Shown here piece by piece: positions 44,869-53,187 of a DNA stretch of 64,000 nucleotides. The first letter of the stretch is position 1; each line of letters begins with the position of its first letter. The stretch is taken from assembly GCA_018436705.1 (NCBI GenBank), contig JAHDLA010000027.1, positions 38,151 through 102,150 of the forward strand. Reading direction: 5' to 3'. Made by a program: the position numbers and the translations under genes. Origin of the DNA: Sedimentibacter sp. (GTDB lineage Bacteria > Bacillota > Clostridia > Tissierellales > Sedimentibacteraceae). Under the pieces are notes generated by a model. It was not told the DNA's origin, searched no databases, and was given only the letters and a program-made list of their open reading frames with translations.

Positions 44869-46881
44869 CTATATAAACAGACTACCAACTTGATAAACAA
44901 TCATTCCTGCAATAAATGCAGTAAGTGTTTGATATACAGCTGTAAGCAATGCATACCTGATTGAGCCCAATTCTTTTTTTGTAGCAGCAAAAGCCGCCAC
45001 GCATGGCATGTAAAGCAACGTAAATGTCAAGAATGCAAAAGAACTCAACGGCGTAAATATTGTGCTTAATGCTGCAGAAAGATCAACATCAGTAATTGCT
45101 CCCGTTAAAACGGTAAGAGTACTAACCACCGCTTCCTTAGCTGTCAGTCCTGTAATAAGCGCCGTAGATGCTCTCCAATCATTAAATCCAAGCGGTATAA
45201 ATACCGGAGCTACAACGGAGCCTATTGTTGCAAGCATGCTGTAGGAACTATCATCAACCATATTGAATGCCCAATCAAAGCTCTGCAAAAACCATATAAT
45301 CATTGTTCCCAAAAAAATCACAGTAAATGCCCTTTGAATAAAATCTTTTCCTTTTTCCCACATATGCAATAACACACTTTTCCTTGAAGGAATTCTATAT
45401 GCAGGCAGTTCCATAACAAAAGGCACAGGCTCGCCCTTAAATATCGTACTTTTTAACAATAATCCCGACAATACCGCCACTGCAATGCCCATAATATAAA
45501 GAGCAATCATTACAAGCGCAGCATTTTCCGGGAAAAAAGCCACAGTTATCATTCCGTAAATCGGAAGCTTAGCACTGCACGACATGAAAGGAGTCAATAC
45601 AATAGTCATCTTCCTATCTCTTTCGCTGGATAAAGTCCTTGTAGCCATTATAGCCGGAACGCTGCACCCAAAGCCAATCAGCATAGGTACGAAAGAACGC
45701 CCTGACAAGCCTATCTTTCTTAACAGCTTATCCATTAAAAAAGCGACTCTTGCCATGTATCCACTATCCTCCAGAAGCGAGAGAAATAAAAACAGAATTA
45801 CAATTAACGGCAAGAATGACAAAACACTTCCAACTCCTGCAAATATTCCGTCTATAACTAACGAGTGCAGCCAGTCGCTCACTCCGTATGCATTCATTGC
45901 ATTAGAAGTCAGCTTGGTAAACAGCCCTATAATTTCCTCTAAATATCCCTGAAGCGGAGCTCCGACAGCCCCGAAAGTAATCCAAAATATAAAAAACATA
46001 ATACCGAAAAATATAGGGATACCAAAATACTTATGGGTTAAAATCCTATCGATTTTTTCTGATCTTATTTGTTCCTTGGTTTCCTGTTTTTTTATTACTG
46101 TTTCACTGCATATCTGTTCTATATATCCATATCTCATATCTGCCAGTGCAGCTTCTCTGTCAGTCCCCAGAGCCTTCTGCATATCATCAATCAAATGGTC
46201 TATTATATGTTTTTGGTTTTCTGTAATACTAAGTGCTTTATATGTCGGTTCATCTCCCTCCACAAGTTTTGTTGCGGCAAAGCGCACCGGATATCCAAAT
46301 TTTTTTGCCTTATCCTCAATTAAATGCGATATTGCATGAATTGCCTTATGAACTTCTCCTGTGCAGAAATCAAGCTTTTTCGGAGTTCTTTTTTCTTTAG
46401 CCGTCTTAATTGCAACATCGAGGAGCTCTGAAATCCCTTCATTCTTACTTGCAGAAATAGGTACAATCGGAATTCCCAAATGCTCTGACAACAAATTTAC
46501 ATCAATTGAATTTCCGCTTGCTCTAACTTCATCCATCATATTCAAGGCAATTACCATTGGAATTGAAAGTTCCATCAGCTGAAGCGTTAAATATAAATTT
46601 CTTTCTATATTTGTCGCATCAACTATGTTTAATATCAAATCGGGATGTTCATTTAAAATGAAATCTCTGGTAACAACTTCTTCCATCGTGTATGGAGATA
46701 ACGAATATATTCCAGGCAAATCAATGAGCGAAGCTTCCTTGTGCTTTTTTATTTGCCCTTCTTTTTTTTCTATAGTTACTCCAGGAAAATTACCCACGTG
46801 CTGATTGCTTCCTGTTAAAGCGTTATAAAGAGTTGTTTTTCCGGAATTCTGATTTCCCGCCAGGGCAAATACATATCTCAT
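44869..46881 (-). CDS. feoB: Ferrous iron transporter B (670 aa)
   Basis: The GTP-gated ferrous iron transporter of the cytoplasmic membrane. The N-terminal G domain has GNQNSGKTTLYNALTG (G1), HVGNFPGVTIEKKEG (G2), DLPGIYSLSPYT (G3) and ALNMMDE (G4). A GDI-like helical region follows. The membrane part contains two Gate motifs (GFGCSVPAIMATRTL, MSCSAKLPIYG) and about eight helices. Complete length. The ATG overlaps the feoA stop by 4 bp (ATGA). Part of the Fur-controlled feoA-feoB-peptide operon. Confidence 0.97.
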   Translation of the reverse strand: MRYVFALAGNQNSGKTTLYNALTGSNQHVGNFPGVTIEKKEGQIKKHKEASLIDLPGIYSLSPYTMEEVVTRDFILNEHPDLILNIVDATNIERNLYLTLQLMELSIPMVIALNMMDEVRASGNSIDVNLLSEHLGIPIVPISASKNEGISELLDVAIKTAKEKRTPKKLDFCTGEVHKAIHAISHLIEDKAKKFGYPVRFAATKLVEGDEPTYKALSITENQKHIIDHLIDDMQKALGTDREAALADMRYGYIEQICSETVIKKQETKEQIRSEKIDRILTHKYFGIPIFFGIMFFIFWITFGAVGAPLQGYLEEIIGLFTKLTSNAMNAYGVSDWLHSLVIDGIFAGVGSVLSFLPLIVILFLFLSLLEDSGYMARVAFLMDKLLRKIGLSGRSFVPMLIGFGCSVPAIMATRTLSSERDRKMTIVLTPFMSCSAKLPIYGMITVAFFPENAALVMIALYIMGIAVAVLSGLLLKSTIFKGEPVPFVMELPAYRIPSRKSVLLHMWEKGKDFIQRAFTVIFLGTMIIWFLQSFDWAFNMVDDSSYSMLATIGSVVAPVFIPLGFNDWRASTALITGLTAKEAVVSTLTVLTGAITDVDLSAALSTIFTPLSSFAFLTFTLLYMPCVAAFAATKKELGSIRYALLTAVYQTLTAFIAGMIVYQVGSLFI

Positions 46882-47111
46882 ATGTCAAATACCTCTTTTA
46901 GTTCAATCTTTGAAGCCTCTTCTTTTCTTATTGTAAGCACATAGCTTCTCAACGAAAGTTCAATAGGATCTCCCATAGGAGCTACTTTTCTTACCATAAC
47001 TTTTGTGTTAGGAGTCAGCCCCATGTCCAAAAGCCTTCTTCTGAGCATTCCTTGCCCGCCAATTGCTGAAATAATACCACCTTGACCAGGTTTTATGCTA
47101 TCTAATGTCAC
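46878..47111 (-). CDS. feoA: Ferrous iron transport protein A (77 aa)
   Basis: A small SH3-like FeoA domain: GQGGIISAIGGQGMLRRRLLDMGLTPN, then VRKVAPMGDPIELSLRSYVLTIRKEEA. It is a cytoplasmic partner of FeoB. Start: GTG at 47111 behind AGGAGG with ~10-nt spacing. First gene of the operon, directly downstream of the Fur box. Confidence 0.95.
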   Translation of the reverse strand: MTLDSIKPGQGGIISAIGGQGMLRRRLLDMGLTPNTKVMVRKVAPMGDPIELSLRSYVLTIRKEEASKIELKEVFDI

Positions 47112-47139
47112 AGCCTTATTTCCTCCTACCTTACGATAT

Positions 47140-47154
47140 TGATAATCATTATCA
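47140..47154. promoter_or_regulatory. Fur box upstream of feoAB
   Basis: Perfect 7-1-7 inverted repeat TGATAAT-C-ATTATCA, the classical Fur core. It lies between the -10 element and the feoA ribosome site. Confidence 0.88.
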
Positions 47155-47168
47155 TTATATCTGTAATT

Positions 47169-47197
47169 ATTATATTATTTACAATAATTATTGTCAA
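47169..47197 (-). promoter_or_regulatory. feoAB promoter
   Basis: Minus strand: TTGACA (47192-47197), 17 bp, TATAAT (47169-47174); both hexamers are consensus. The Fur box lies just downstream. Confidence 0.85.
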
Positions 47198-47241
47198 TAT
47201 TAAAATGACATATTTCGTCAAATGCATCTTAATTTATGCAT

Positions 47242-47272
47242 AAAAAAGTATGATTGTCAATCAATCATACTT
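47242..47272 (-). terminator. Terminator after the PII-like gene
   Basis: A perfect 11-bp stem (AAGTATGATTG / CAATCATACTT, 5-nt loop) is followed on the minus strand by a six-T run. Confidence 0.85.
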
Positions 47273-47277
47273 CGCAC

Positions 47278-47628
47278 TTACTTTATATCATCAGATTTTG
47301 AACCGTAAACTTCGATTACAGGCATTACGAACATAAATCCTATGCCTGATTCTTCGAAACGTTCCATTTCTTCATTAATTTTAGCAGCTACTCTGTCAAG
47401 CTTTTCTTTATCTCTAATGATACTAAATACTATTTTACTATATGGCTTTCTTCCATCTATCTGCTTTTTTACACTGTCAAGCATAGGTATGTTGATATTA
47501 TGATCTAACAACACTTTTCCCATTCCCTGACTGTCTATTGTAGTAGCACCTATTTCTTCTCGGTAAAACGCTTCATGTATATCATCAAGCTTAGATATGT
47601 CATTTAGTATTAACACTAAAGCAAACAT
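47278..47628 (-). CDS. PII-like small regulatory protein (116 aa)
   Basis: A ferredoxin-like fold protein resembling the PII/CutA superfamily. It opens with FALVLILNDISKLDDIHEAFYREEIGATTIDSQGMG, where the PII T-loop entry lies, and later has SKIVFSIIRDKEKLDRVAAKI and GIGFMFVMPVIEVYG, which match the last helix and strand. It lacks the PROSITE PII uridylylation Tyr and P-loop pattern, so it is a divergent PII-like sensor, not GlnB. It is monocistronic with its own promoter and terminator, between feoAB and a hydrolase; no ammonium transporter is near. Confidence 0.6.
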   Translation of the reverse strand: MFALVLILNDISKLDDIHEAFYREEIGATTIDSQGMGKVLLDHNINIPMLDSVKKQIDGRKPYSKIVFSIIRDKEKLDRVAAKINEEMERFEESGIGFMFVMPVIEVYGSKSDDIK

Positions 47629-47668
47629 TTATAGTAAGACCTCCCCTTGCATTTCACATTGCTCATCG

Positions 47669-47697
47669 ATTATATCATATGCATTTTTACTATTCAA
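47669..47697 (-). promoter_or_regulatory. Promoter of the PII-like gene
   Basis: Minus strand: TTGAAT (47692-47697), 17 bp, perfect TATAAT (47669-47674). Confidence 0.72.
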
Positions 47698-47719
47698 TTA
47701 TTTATATAAAATAATTTCT

Positions 47720-48397
47720 TTATATATCCATGCTTTCATTAACATCCAATATAACAACCTCTGAAGATTTCACCATATTTTTATATTTCTTCGGATCTGC
47801 ATTAATTACATCAAATGTATTGTAATGAATAGGAACAACTTTTTTAGCCTTAATAAAATCTGATGCTTTTACAGCATCATCAATATCCATTGTATAATTT
47901 CCTCCTATAGGAATAAATGCAACATCTATGTGTTCATCTTCCAAAAGTTTCATATCAAGAGTAAGTCCGGTATCTCCTGCATGGTAAACCTTAATCCCGT
48001 TAACTTCTATTATAAATCCGCATGGATTTCCTCCACAAACCATATTTCCATTCTCTAAAATACCAGACCCATGTAGAGCATTTGTCATTTTTACCGTTCC
48101 AAAATCAAACTTTTTTCTGCCTCCTATATGCATTGAATGGGTTCGCAAATTAAATTTATTGAAATAAACTGATATCTCATGGTTTGCTATAATCAATGCA
48201 TCGGTACGCTCTGCAATATCTAATGTATCCCCTATATGGTCAGAATGTCCATGTGTTACAAAAACATGTGTTATATCTGATAACTCATTTGCTTTTATTT
48301 TTGCCATCTTATTTCCTGTTATAAAAGGATCAATAATGCCCTTAAATGCACCTTCTTCCAAAATAATCGCTGAATGACCCAGATAAGTTAATTTCAC
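47720..48397 (-). CDS. UPF0173-type metal-dependent hydrolase (225 aa)
   Basis: A metallo-beta-lactamase-fold hydrolase of the UPF0173 (YtkL-like) group: MKLTYLGHSAIILE, metal-binding VTHGHSDHIGDT (~49-60), ALHGSG, YHAGDTGLTLDM, IPIGGNYTMDIDDA and a C-terminal PIHYNTF His. The family is widespread and its substrate is not established. Start: GTG at 48397 with AGGATGG upstream. Single-gene unit. Confidence 0.9.
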   Translation of the reverse strand: MKLTYLGHSAIILEEGAFKGIIDPFITGNKMAKIKANELSDITHVFVTHGHSDHIGDTLDIAERTDALIIANHEISVYFNKFNLRTHSMHIGGRKKFDFGTVKMTNALHGSGILENGNMVCGGNPCGFIIEVNGIKVYHAGDTGLTLDMKLLEDEHIDVAFIPIGGNYTMDIDDAVKASDFIKAKKVVPIHYNTFDVINADPKKYKNMVKSSEVVILDVNESMDI

Positions 48398-48427
48398 AAA
48401 ACCACCATCCTTCTTAATATTATCTAT

Positions 48428-48456
48428 ATAATAACTTTATATAATAATAAAATCAA
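48428..48456 (-). promoter_or_regulatory. Promoter of the UPF0173 gene
   Basis: Minus strand: TTGATT (48451-48456), 17 bp, TATTAT (48428-48433). Confidence 0.6.
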
Positions 48457-48579
48457 CGCCTTTTCCAGATTTTTGCTTAAATTCATAATCAACGGAATAA
48501 ATATTTGACAAATAACTACTTTTTACAGATGTAGGCATAATTTTTGCAACAAAAATATTTCTCAACTAATTTATTTAAG

Positions 48580-48607
48580 TTGATTTTAAGATTTAAAATG
48601 ATATAAT
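48580..48607 (+). promoter_or_regulatory. Promoter of the activase leader
   Basis: TTGATT (48580-48585), 16 bp, perfect TATAAT (48602-48607). Expected start near 48614, giving a leader of about 230 nt. Confidence 0.65.
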
Positions 48608-48640
48608 ATATTTAACAAGAATTTAGTTTAATTTATATAT

Positions 48641-48781
48641 GAGGGACGTAAGACAGATTACACGCATTAAAAGCGATAAAATTAAATATAGCTGCCTGGA
48701 TGTGCCAACATATGCTACATCTCAAGGCATATTGCACTGTTATTCGGCTTTTCCCTCGGACAAGTCGATAATCTTATTTTT
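48641..48781 (+). ncRNA. Candidate riboswitch-like structured leader with alternative terminator
   Basis: Closed form: GAGGGA (48641-48646) pairs with TCCCTC (48752-48757), then ACAG (48653-48656) with CTGT (48737-48740). These enclose a small CGC/GCG hairpin and a longer arm, TGCCT/AGGCA (48693-48697 with 48725-48729) stacked on GATGT/ACATC. Alternative form: CGGCTTTTCC and GGACAAGTCG (48745-48767) make a 10-pair stem with one mismatch, followed by ATAATCTTATTTTTG, a terminator shape. The strand 48752-48757 is needed by both, so they are mutually exclusive. I cannot match it to a known riboswitch class. Pairing is by eye only. Confidence 0.5.
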
Positions 48782-48788
48782 GTAATAG

Positions 48789-48838
48789 TTTATTCTATAC
48801 AGTAATAGAATAATTAAAGCCGAAACGGCTTTGGAGGG
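48789..48838 (+). promoter_or_regulatory. Two hairpins in front of the activase ribosome site
   Basis: A 9-bp AT-rich stem (TTATTCTAT / ATAGAATAA) and then AAAGCCG-AAA-CGGCTTT (48816-48832) stand directly before GGAGGG. The second could modulate ribosome access. Confidence 0.45.
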
Positions 48839-48842
48839 CACA

Positions 48843-51800
48843 ATGAAAAATTACTTTGTAGGGCTTGATATAGGGTCTACGACAGTAAAAATAGCTGTAA
48901 TAGACAATGAAGGTAATCTAATACACAAGCAATATAAAAGACATCATTCCGATATTAGAAACACCGTCACCGAGATTATTAAAAATGCATCAGAACAACT
49001 GAAGGACAGCTTAATTAAAATAAGCACCACAGGCTCCGGTGCTATTGATGTGTCTAAATCTCTAGGTATTACTTTTGTTCAGGAAGTTGCGGCATCCACT
49101 CGTGCCATAGAAGAATATATACCACAAACTGACGTAGTTATAGAACTGGGCGGAGAGGATGCTAAAATAACATATCTGTCTGGAAATCTTGAACAGCGCA
49201 TGAACGGTTCATGCGCAGGAGGCACAGGTGCGTTCATTGACCAAATGGCCGTCTTAATGAAGACTGATGCATCAGGCTTAAATGAATTATCCAAAAAACA
49301 CAGCATTATCTATCCAATTGCTTCCAGATGTGGAGTCTTCGCAAAATCTGACATTCAACCCCTTTTAAATGAAGGTGCAAGACAGGAAGACATTGCTGCT
49401 TCAATTTTCCAGGCCGTGGTTAATCAAACAATCAGCGGTCTTGCTCAGGGAAGGCCTATAAAAGGAAATGTAACATTTTTAGGAGGTCCTTTGTATTTTC
49501 TTTCTGAACTCAGAGAAAGATTTAAGCAGACACTAAGCCTAAACAGTGAAAATTCCACATGCCCGAAAGACGCCAACTATTACGTTGCTATGGGTGCAGC
49601 CTTAATGTCAGAAGATAATACTTCTATAGAGTTTAATGAATTTTATAAAAAAATTGAGAAAACAATGGAAAAAACCAATATCGAATACCGCAAAAAAGAC
49701 TTGGACCCATTGTTTGAAACCAAAGATCAATACAATGAATTTTTAATTAGACACAACTGCCATAAGGCAAAACAAAAAAATATAGATGAGTATAACGGAC
49801 CGGCTTTCTTGGGGATAGATGCAGGGTCTACGACAACAAAGCTAGTGCTTATAACAGAAGCAAGAGAAATTCTATATTCATATTATTCCAGCAACGAAGG
49901 TAATCCGTTGAACACAGCTGTAAAGGCTGTAAAGGAACTTTACAGCAAAATGCATAATGGCATAAAAATTGTATTTACAGCTGTAACAGGCTATGGTGAG
50001 CATTTAATAAAAGCCGCCTTAAACGTTGATACTGGAGAAATTGAAACTGTTGCTCACTATAAAGCGGCCGATTTCTTTTTAAATGGAGTTGACTTCATAA
50101 TTGACATCGGCGGACAGGACATGAAGAGCATGATTATAAAAAACGGAGTTATTGATTCTATAATGTTAAATGAAGCATGCTCCTCCGGCTGTGGTTCATT
50201 TATTGAAACTTTTGCAAATTCACTTGATATGAGCGTACAGGAATTCGCAGAAGCAGCAATTATGTCCGAGCACCCGGTTGATTTGGGAACCAGGTGCACC
50301 GTTTTTATGAACTCCAAAGTTAAACAGGCTCAAAGAGAAGGTGCAACCTTAAGTGATATCTCAGCAGGTATATCTTATTCGGTTATAAAAAATGCATTAT
50401 TCAAAGTTATAAGGCTAAAATCATTGGATTCCATAGGCGAAAAAATAGTTGTACAGGGAGGTACTTTTTACAATAATGCTGTTTTAAGAGCATTTGAACT
50501 TATCACCGGAAGAGATGTTGTGAGACCTGACATTGCAGGAATTATGGGAGCCTTCGGTGCAGCTCTTGTGGCAAGAAGTAAATATGACAGTTCTAAAGTC
50601 AGCACATTTGTAAAAGAGGAAAATTTAGAAAATTTTTCATTCAGTACCACTATGAGTCGCTGCGGACAATGCACAAACAACTGCCTTCTGACAATAAATA
50701 AGTTTTCCGACGGAAGATATTTTGTATCAGGCAACCGCTGCGAAAGAGGAGCTGAGAAATACATTCACACTGAAAAGAAAGAGCCCCTCCCCAATTTATA
50801 CAAATATAAGTATAAAAGAGTGTTCAACTATAAACCTCTTTCGATTGAAGAGGCCAAAAGAGGCTTAATAGGCATACCGCGAGTGCTGAACATGTACGAA
50901 GATTATCCTTTCTGGTTTACATTTTTCACTGAGCTGGGCTACAGAGTCGTTCTATCAGGAGTATCCAGCAAAAGGATATACGAACTTGGAATGGGAACAA
51001 TTCCGTCAGAATCTGTTTGTTATCCAGGTAAAATTACACACGGACACATTATTGATTTAATAAACAAGAAGATTCCAAAAATTTTCTATCCTTGTATTTC
51101 TTATAATATAAAGGAAGATGAAAACGCTGGGAATCACTATAATTGTCCGGTTGTAGTCTCCTATCCCGAATCAATAGAAGCAAACATTGATCTGAATAAC
51201 ATTAAATTTTACAAGCCTTTCCTAAACTTAAATGAAAAAGACCTCCTTATTAATAAACTTTACAAAGAATTGGGAATATCAGAAAACATATCTTTTGATG
51301 AAATTAGAAATGCTGTTAATGAAGCGTATTCAGAACTTTTTGCTTATAAACAAGATGTTAAAAATGAAGGAGCAAAGGCTGTTAAATATATCAAGGAAAA
51401 TAATAAGAAGGGTATAGTCCTTGCCGGCAGGCCATACCATGTTGATCCTGAAATTAATCACGGCATTCCTGAAATGATAGAAGGATACGGTCTTGTTGTT
51501 CTTTCAGAAGACTCTCTCAACAACAAATATCCAATCGAAAGGCCGTTGAGAGTCATTGACCAGTGGGCATACCACACCAGACTATACGCTGCAGCAACCT
51601 GCGTTGCCAACACCGATAATTTGGAGCTTATACAGCTCAATTCTTTCGGCTGCGGTCTGGATGCTGTAACAACCGACCAGGTAAGCGAAATATTGCAGAG
51701 AAACAATAAAATTTATACCGTAATAAAAATAGATGAAATAACAAATTTGGGAGCTGTAAGAATCCGTATCCGTTCACTTATCGCCTCAATGGAAGAAAGA

Positions 51801-53168
51801 GATAAAAACGGTGTTACGCATATAAGAACAGACGAAGGTAATCAAAATCCTCTGTTCACTAAGGAAATGAAAAAAACGCACACACTGCTGATTCCACAAA
51901 TGTCACCCATACATTTTCAGTTTATAGAAACTGCTGCAAAAGTGTCAGGCTACAATGCAGTTGTTCTGCCCGCAGTAGATAAGCATGCTGTGGATGTTGG
52001 GCTCAAAGTGGTAAATAATGATGCATGCTATCCGTCAATAATTGTGATCGGCCAGCTTATTAATGCACTAGAATCCGGAAAATATGATCTTAATAATGTA
52101 GCACTTATGATTTCTCAGACAGGCGGAGGCTGCCGTGCAACCAATTATATTGGATTTATCAGAAAAGCATTGAAAGACTTAGGCTATAGTAATATACCCG
52201 TCATATCGTTCAATATGATTGGTTTGGAAAAACAACCCGGATTTAAAATAACAGCACCGTTTATTAACAGGCTGATAATGAGTTTGGTAATAGGTGATAC
52301 GTTGATGCGGGCAACTTACAGAACAAGACCCTATGAAAAGATAAAGGGTTCTGTTAATAAACTATACAGCACATGGGTTGCAAAATGTCACAAGGTTATT
52401 GAATCAGGAAGCTATCTCCAATTCAATCGCTTGATAAAAGACATCGTTCATGACTTTGACACCATTGAGCTTGATGAAAGCATAAGAAAACCTAAGGTCG
52501 GAATAGTAGGAGAAATACTTGTTAAGTTCCATCCAAACGCAAATAACGACGTATTTTCCCTCCTTGAGGAAGAAGGAGCGGAAGTTGTTGTTCCAGATTT
52601 ACTGGACTTTTTCTCATACAGTTCACTTAATGGAGTTATAAAGTATGATGAACTGCTTTTAGGCACTAAGAAAACAAGATTTTTTAGCAGCGCAGCAGTT
52701 AAGGCAATTGACCTGTACAAGACTGCAAGCGTTAGTGCATTCAAGAAATCAAAAAGATTTACTCCTCCTTCAAACATCGCAGAACTTGCTCAAAAAGCAA
52801 GAAATTTTCTTTCGTTAGCAAATCAATCCGGAGAAGGATGGTTTCTAACAGGAGAAATGATTGAGCTTTTAGACTCGGGGGTTAATAATATATTATGTTT
52901 ACAGCCGTTTGCCTGCCTTCCGAATCACATAACGGGCAAAGGCATGATTAAGAAACTAAAAGGTGCATATCCTATGTCCAACATTGTTCCAATTGACTAT
53001 GATGCCGGAATAAGTGAAGTTAACCAAATAAACAGAATTAAGCTTATGCTTACAAACGCCTTCAGAAATATGAAAGAAAAAGAACATATGAGTTCTGCCA
53101 TCATGCTGAGTGATAAGGAGGAAGCTTCGGACTTTAACTTAAGAGAGGCTCAGCAACAGGAGATATAA
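48843..53168 (+). CDS. 2-Hydroxyacyl-CoA dehydratase activase-related protein, double ASKHA plus DUF2229-type (1441 aa)
   Basis: Two BcrAD/BadFG-type ATPase domains stand in tandem. The first starts GLDIGSTTVKIAVID and carries CAGGTGAF and SRCGVFAKSDIQ. The second (~325) starts GIDAGSTTTKLVLI and carries CSSGCGSFIE and GTRCTVFMNSKVKQ. The two cysteines per domain are where the bridging [4Fe-4S] of dehydratase activators binds. A Cys motif SRCGQCTNNC follows (~605). The rest is DUF2229/COG3580-81-like (GIPRVLNMYEDYPFW; later GGCRATNYIGFIRKAL), related to the dehydratase subunit fold. The protein probably couples ATP hydrolysis to low-potential electron transfer; the partner is unknown. The frame opens at TTG 48831, but ATG 48843 has GGAGGG. 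Monocistronic, behind a structured leader. Confidence 0.9.
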   Translation: MKNYFVGLDIGSTTVKIAVIDNEGNLIHKQYKRHHSDIRNTVTEIIKNASEQLKDSLIKISTTGSGAIDVSKSLGITFVQEVAASTRAIEEYIPQTDVVIELGGEDAKITYLSGNLEQRMNGSCAGGTGAFIDQMAVLMKTDASGLNELSKKHSIIYPIASRCGVFAKSDIQPLLNEGARQEDIAASIFQAVVNQTISGLAQGRPIKGNVTFLGGPLYFLSELRERFKQTLSLNSENSTCPKDANYYVAMGAALMSEDNTSIEFNEFYKKIEKTMEKTNIEYRKKDLDPLFETKDQYNEFLIRHNCHKAKQKNIDEYNGPAFLGIDAGSTTTKLVLITEAREILYSYYSSNEGNPLNTAVKAVKELYSKMHNGIKIVFTAVTGYGEHLIKAALNVDTGEIETVAHYKAADFFLNGVDFIIDIGGQDMKSMIIKNGVIDSIMLNEACSSGCGSFIETFANSLDMSVQEFAEAAIMSEHPVDLGTRCTVFMNSKVKQAQREGATLSDISAGISYSVIKNALFKVIRLKSLDSIGEKIVVQGGTFYNNAVLRAFELITGRDVVRPDIAGIMGAFGAALVARSKYDSSKVSTFVKEENLENFSFSTTMSRCGQCTNNCLLTINKFSDGRYFVSGNRCERGAEKYIHTEKKEPLPNLYKYKYKRVFNYKPLSIEEAKRGLIGIPRVLNMYEDYPFWFTFFTELGYRVVLSGVSSKRIYELGMGTIPSESVCYPGKITHGHIIDLINKKIPKIFYPCISYNIKEDENAGNHYNCPVVVSYPESIEANIDLNNIKFYKPFLNLNEKDLLINKLYKELGISENISFDEIRNAVNEAYSELFAYKQDVKNEGAKAVKYIKENNKKGIVLAGRPYHVDPEINHGIPEMIEGYGLVVLSEDSLNNKYPIERPLRVIDQWAYHTRLYAAATCVANTDNLELIQLNSFGCGLDAVTTDQVSEILQRNNKIYTVIKIDEITNLGAVRIRIRSLIASMEERDKNGVTHIRTDEGNQNPLFTKEMKKTHTLLIPQMSPIHFQFIETAAKVSGYNAVVLPAVDKHAVDVGLKVVNNDACYPSIIVIGQLINALESGKYDLNNVALMISQTGGGCRATNYIGFIRKALKDLGYSNIPVISFNMIGLEKQPGFKITAPFINRLIMSLVIGDTLMRATYRTRPYEKIKGSVNKLYSTWVAKCHKVIESGSYLQFNRLIKDIVHDFDTIELDESIRKPKVGIVGEILVKFHPNANNDVFSLLEEEGAEVVVPDLLDFFSYSSLNGVIKYDELLLGTKKTRFFSSAAVKAIDLYKTASVSAFKKSKRFTPPSNIAELAQKARNFLSLANQSGEGWFLTGEMIELLDSGVNNILCLQPFACLPNHITGKGMIKKLKGAYPMSNIVPIDYDAGISEVNQINRIKLMLTNAFRNMKEKEHMSSAIMLSDKEEASDFNLREAQQQEI
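53109..53166. terminator. Bidirectional terminator overlapping the rocD stop codon
   Basis: A perfect 14-bp stem (GAAGAAGCATTCGA / TCGAATGCTTCTTC at 53173-53186 and 53192-53205) with T-runs on both outer sides ends the activase gene rightward and rocD leftward. The listed bounds are the region's approximate limits; the stem itself spans 53173-53205. The right arm encodes the last codons of rocD. Confidence 0.85.
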
Positions 53169-53187
53169 AAAGGAAGAAGCATTCGAT

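Noticed and set aside
48641..48781. Known classes for the activase leader (T-box, cobalamin, c-di-GMP, 6S, SRP)
   Set aside because: I found no T-box TGG-ACC core, B12 box, c-di-GMP core or SRP loop; 6S RNA cannot be fully excluded by eye.
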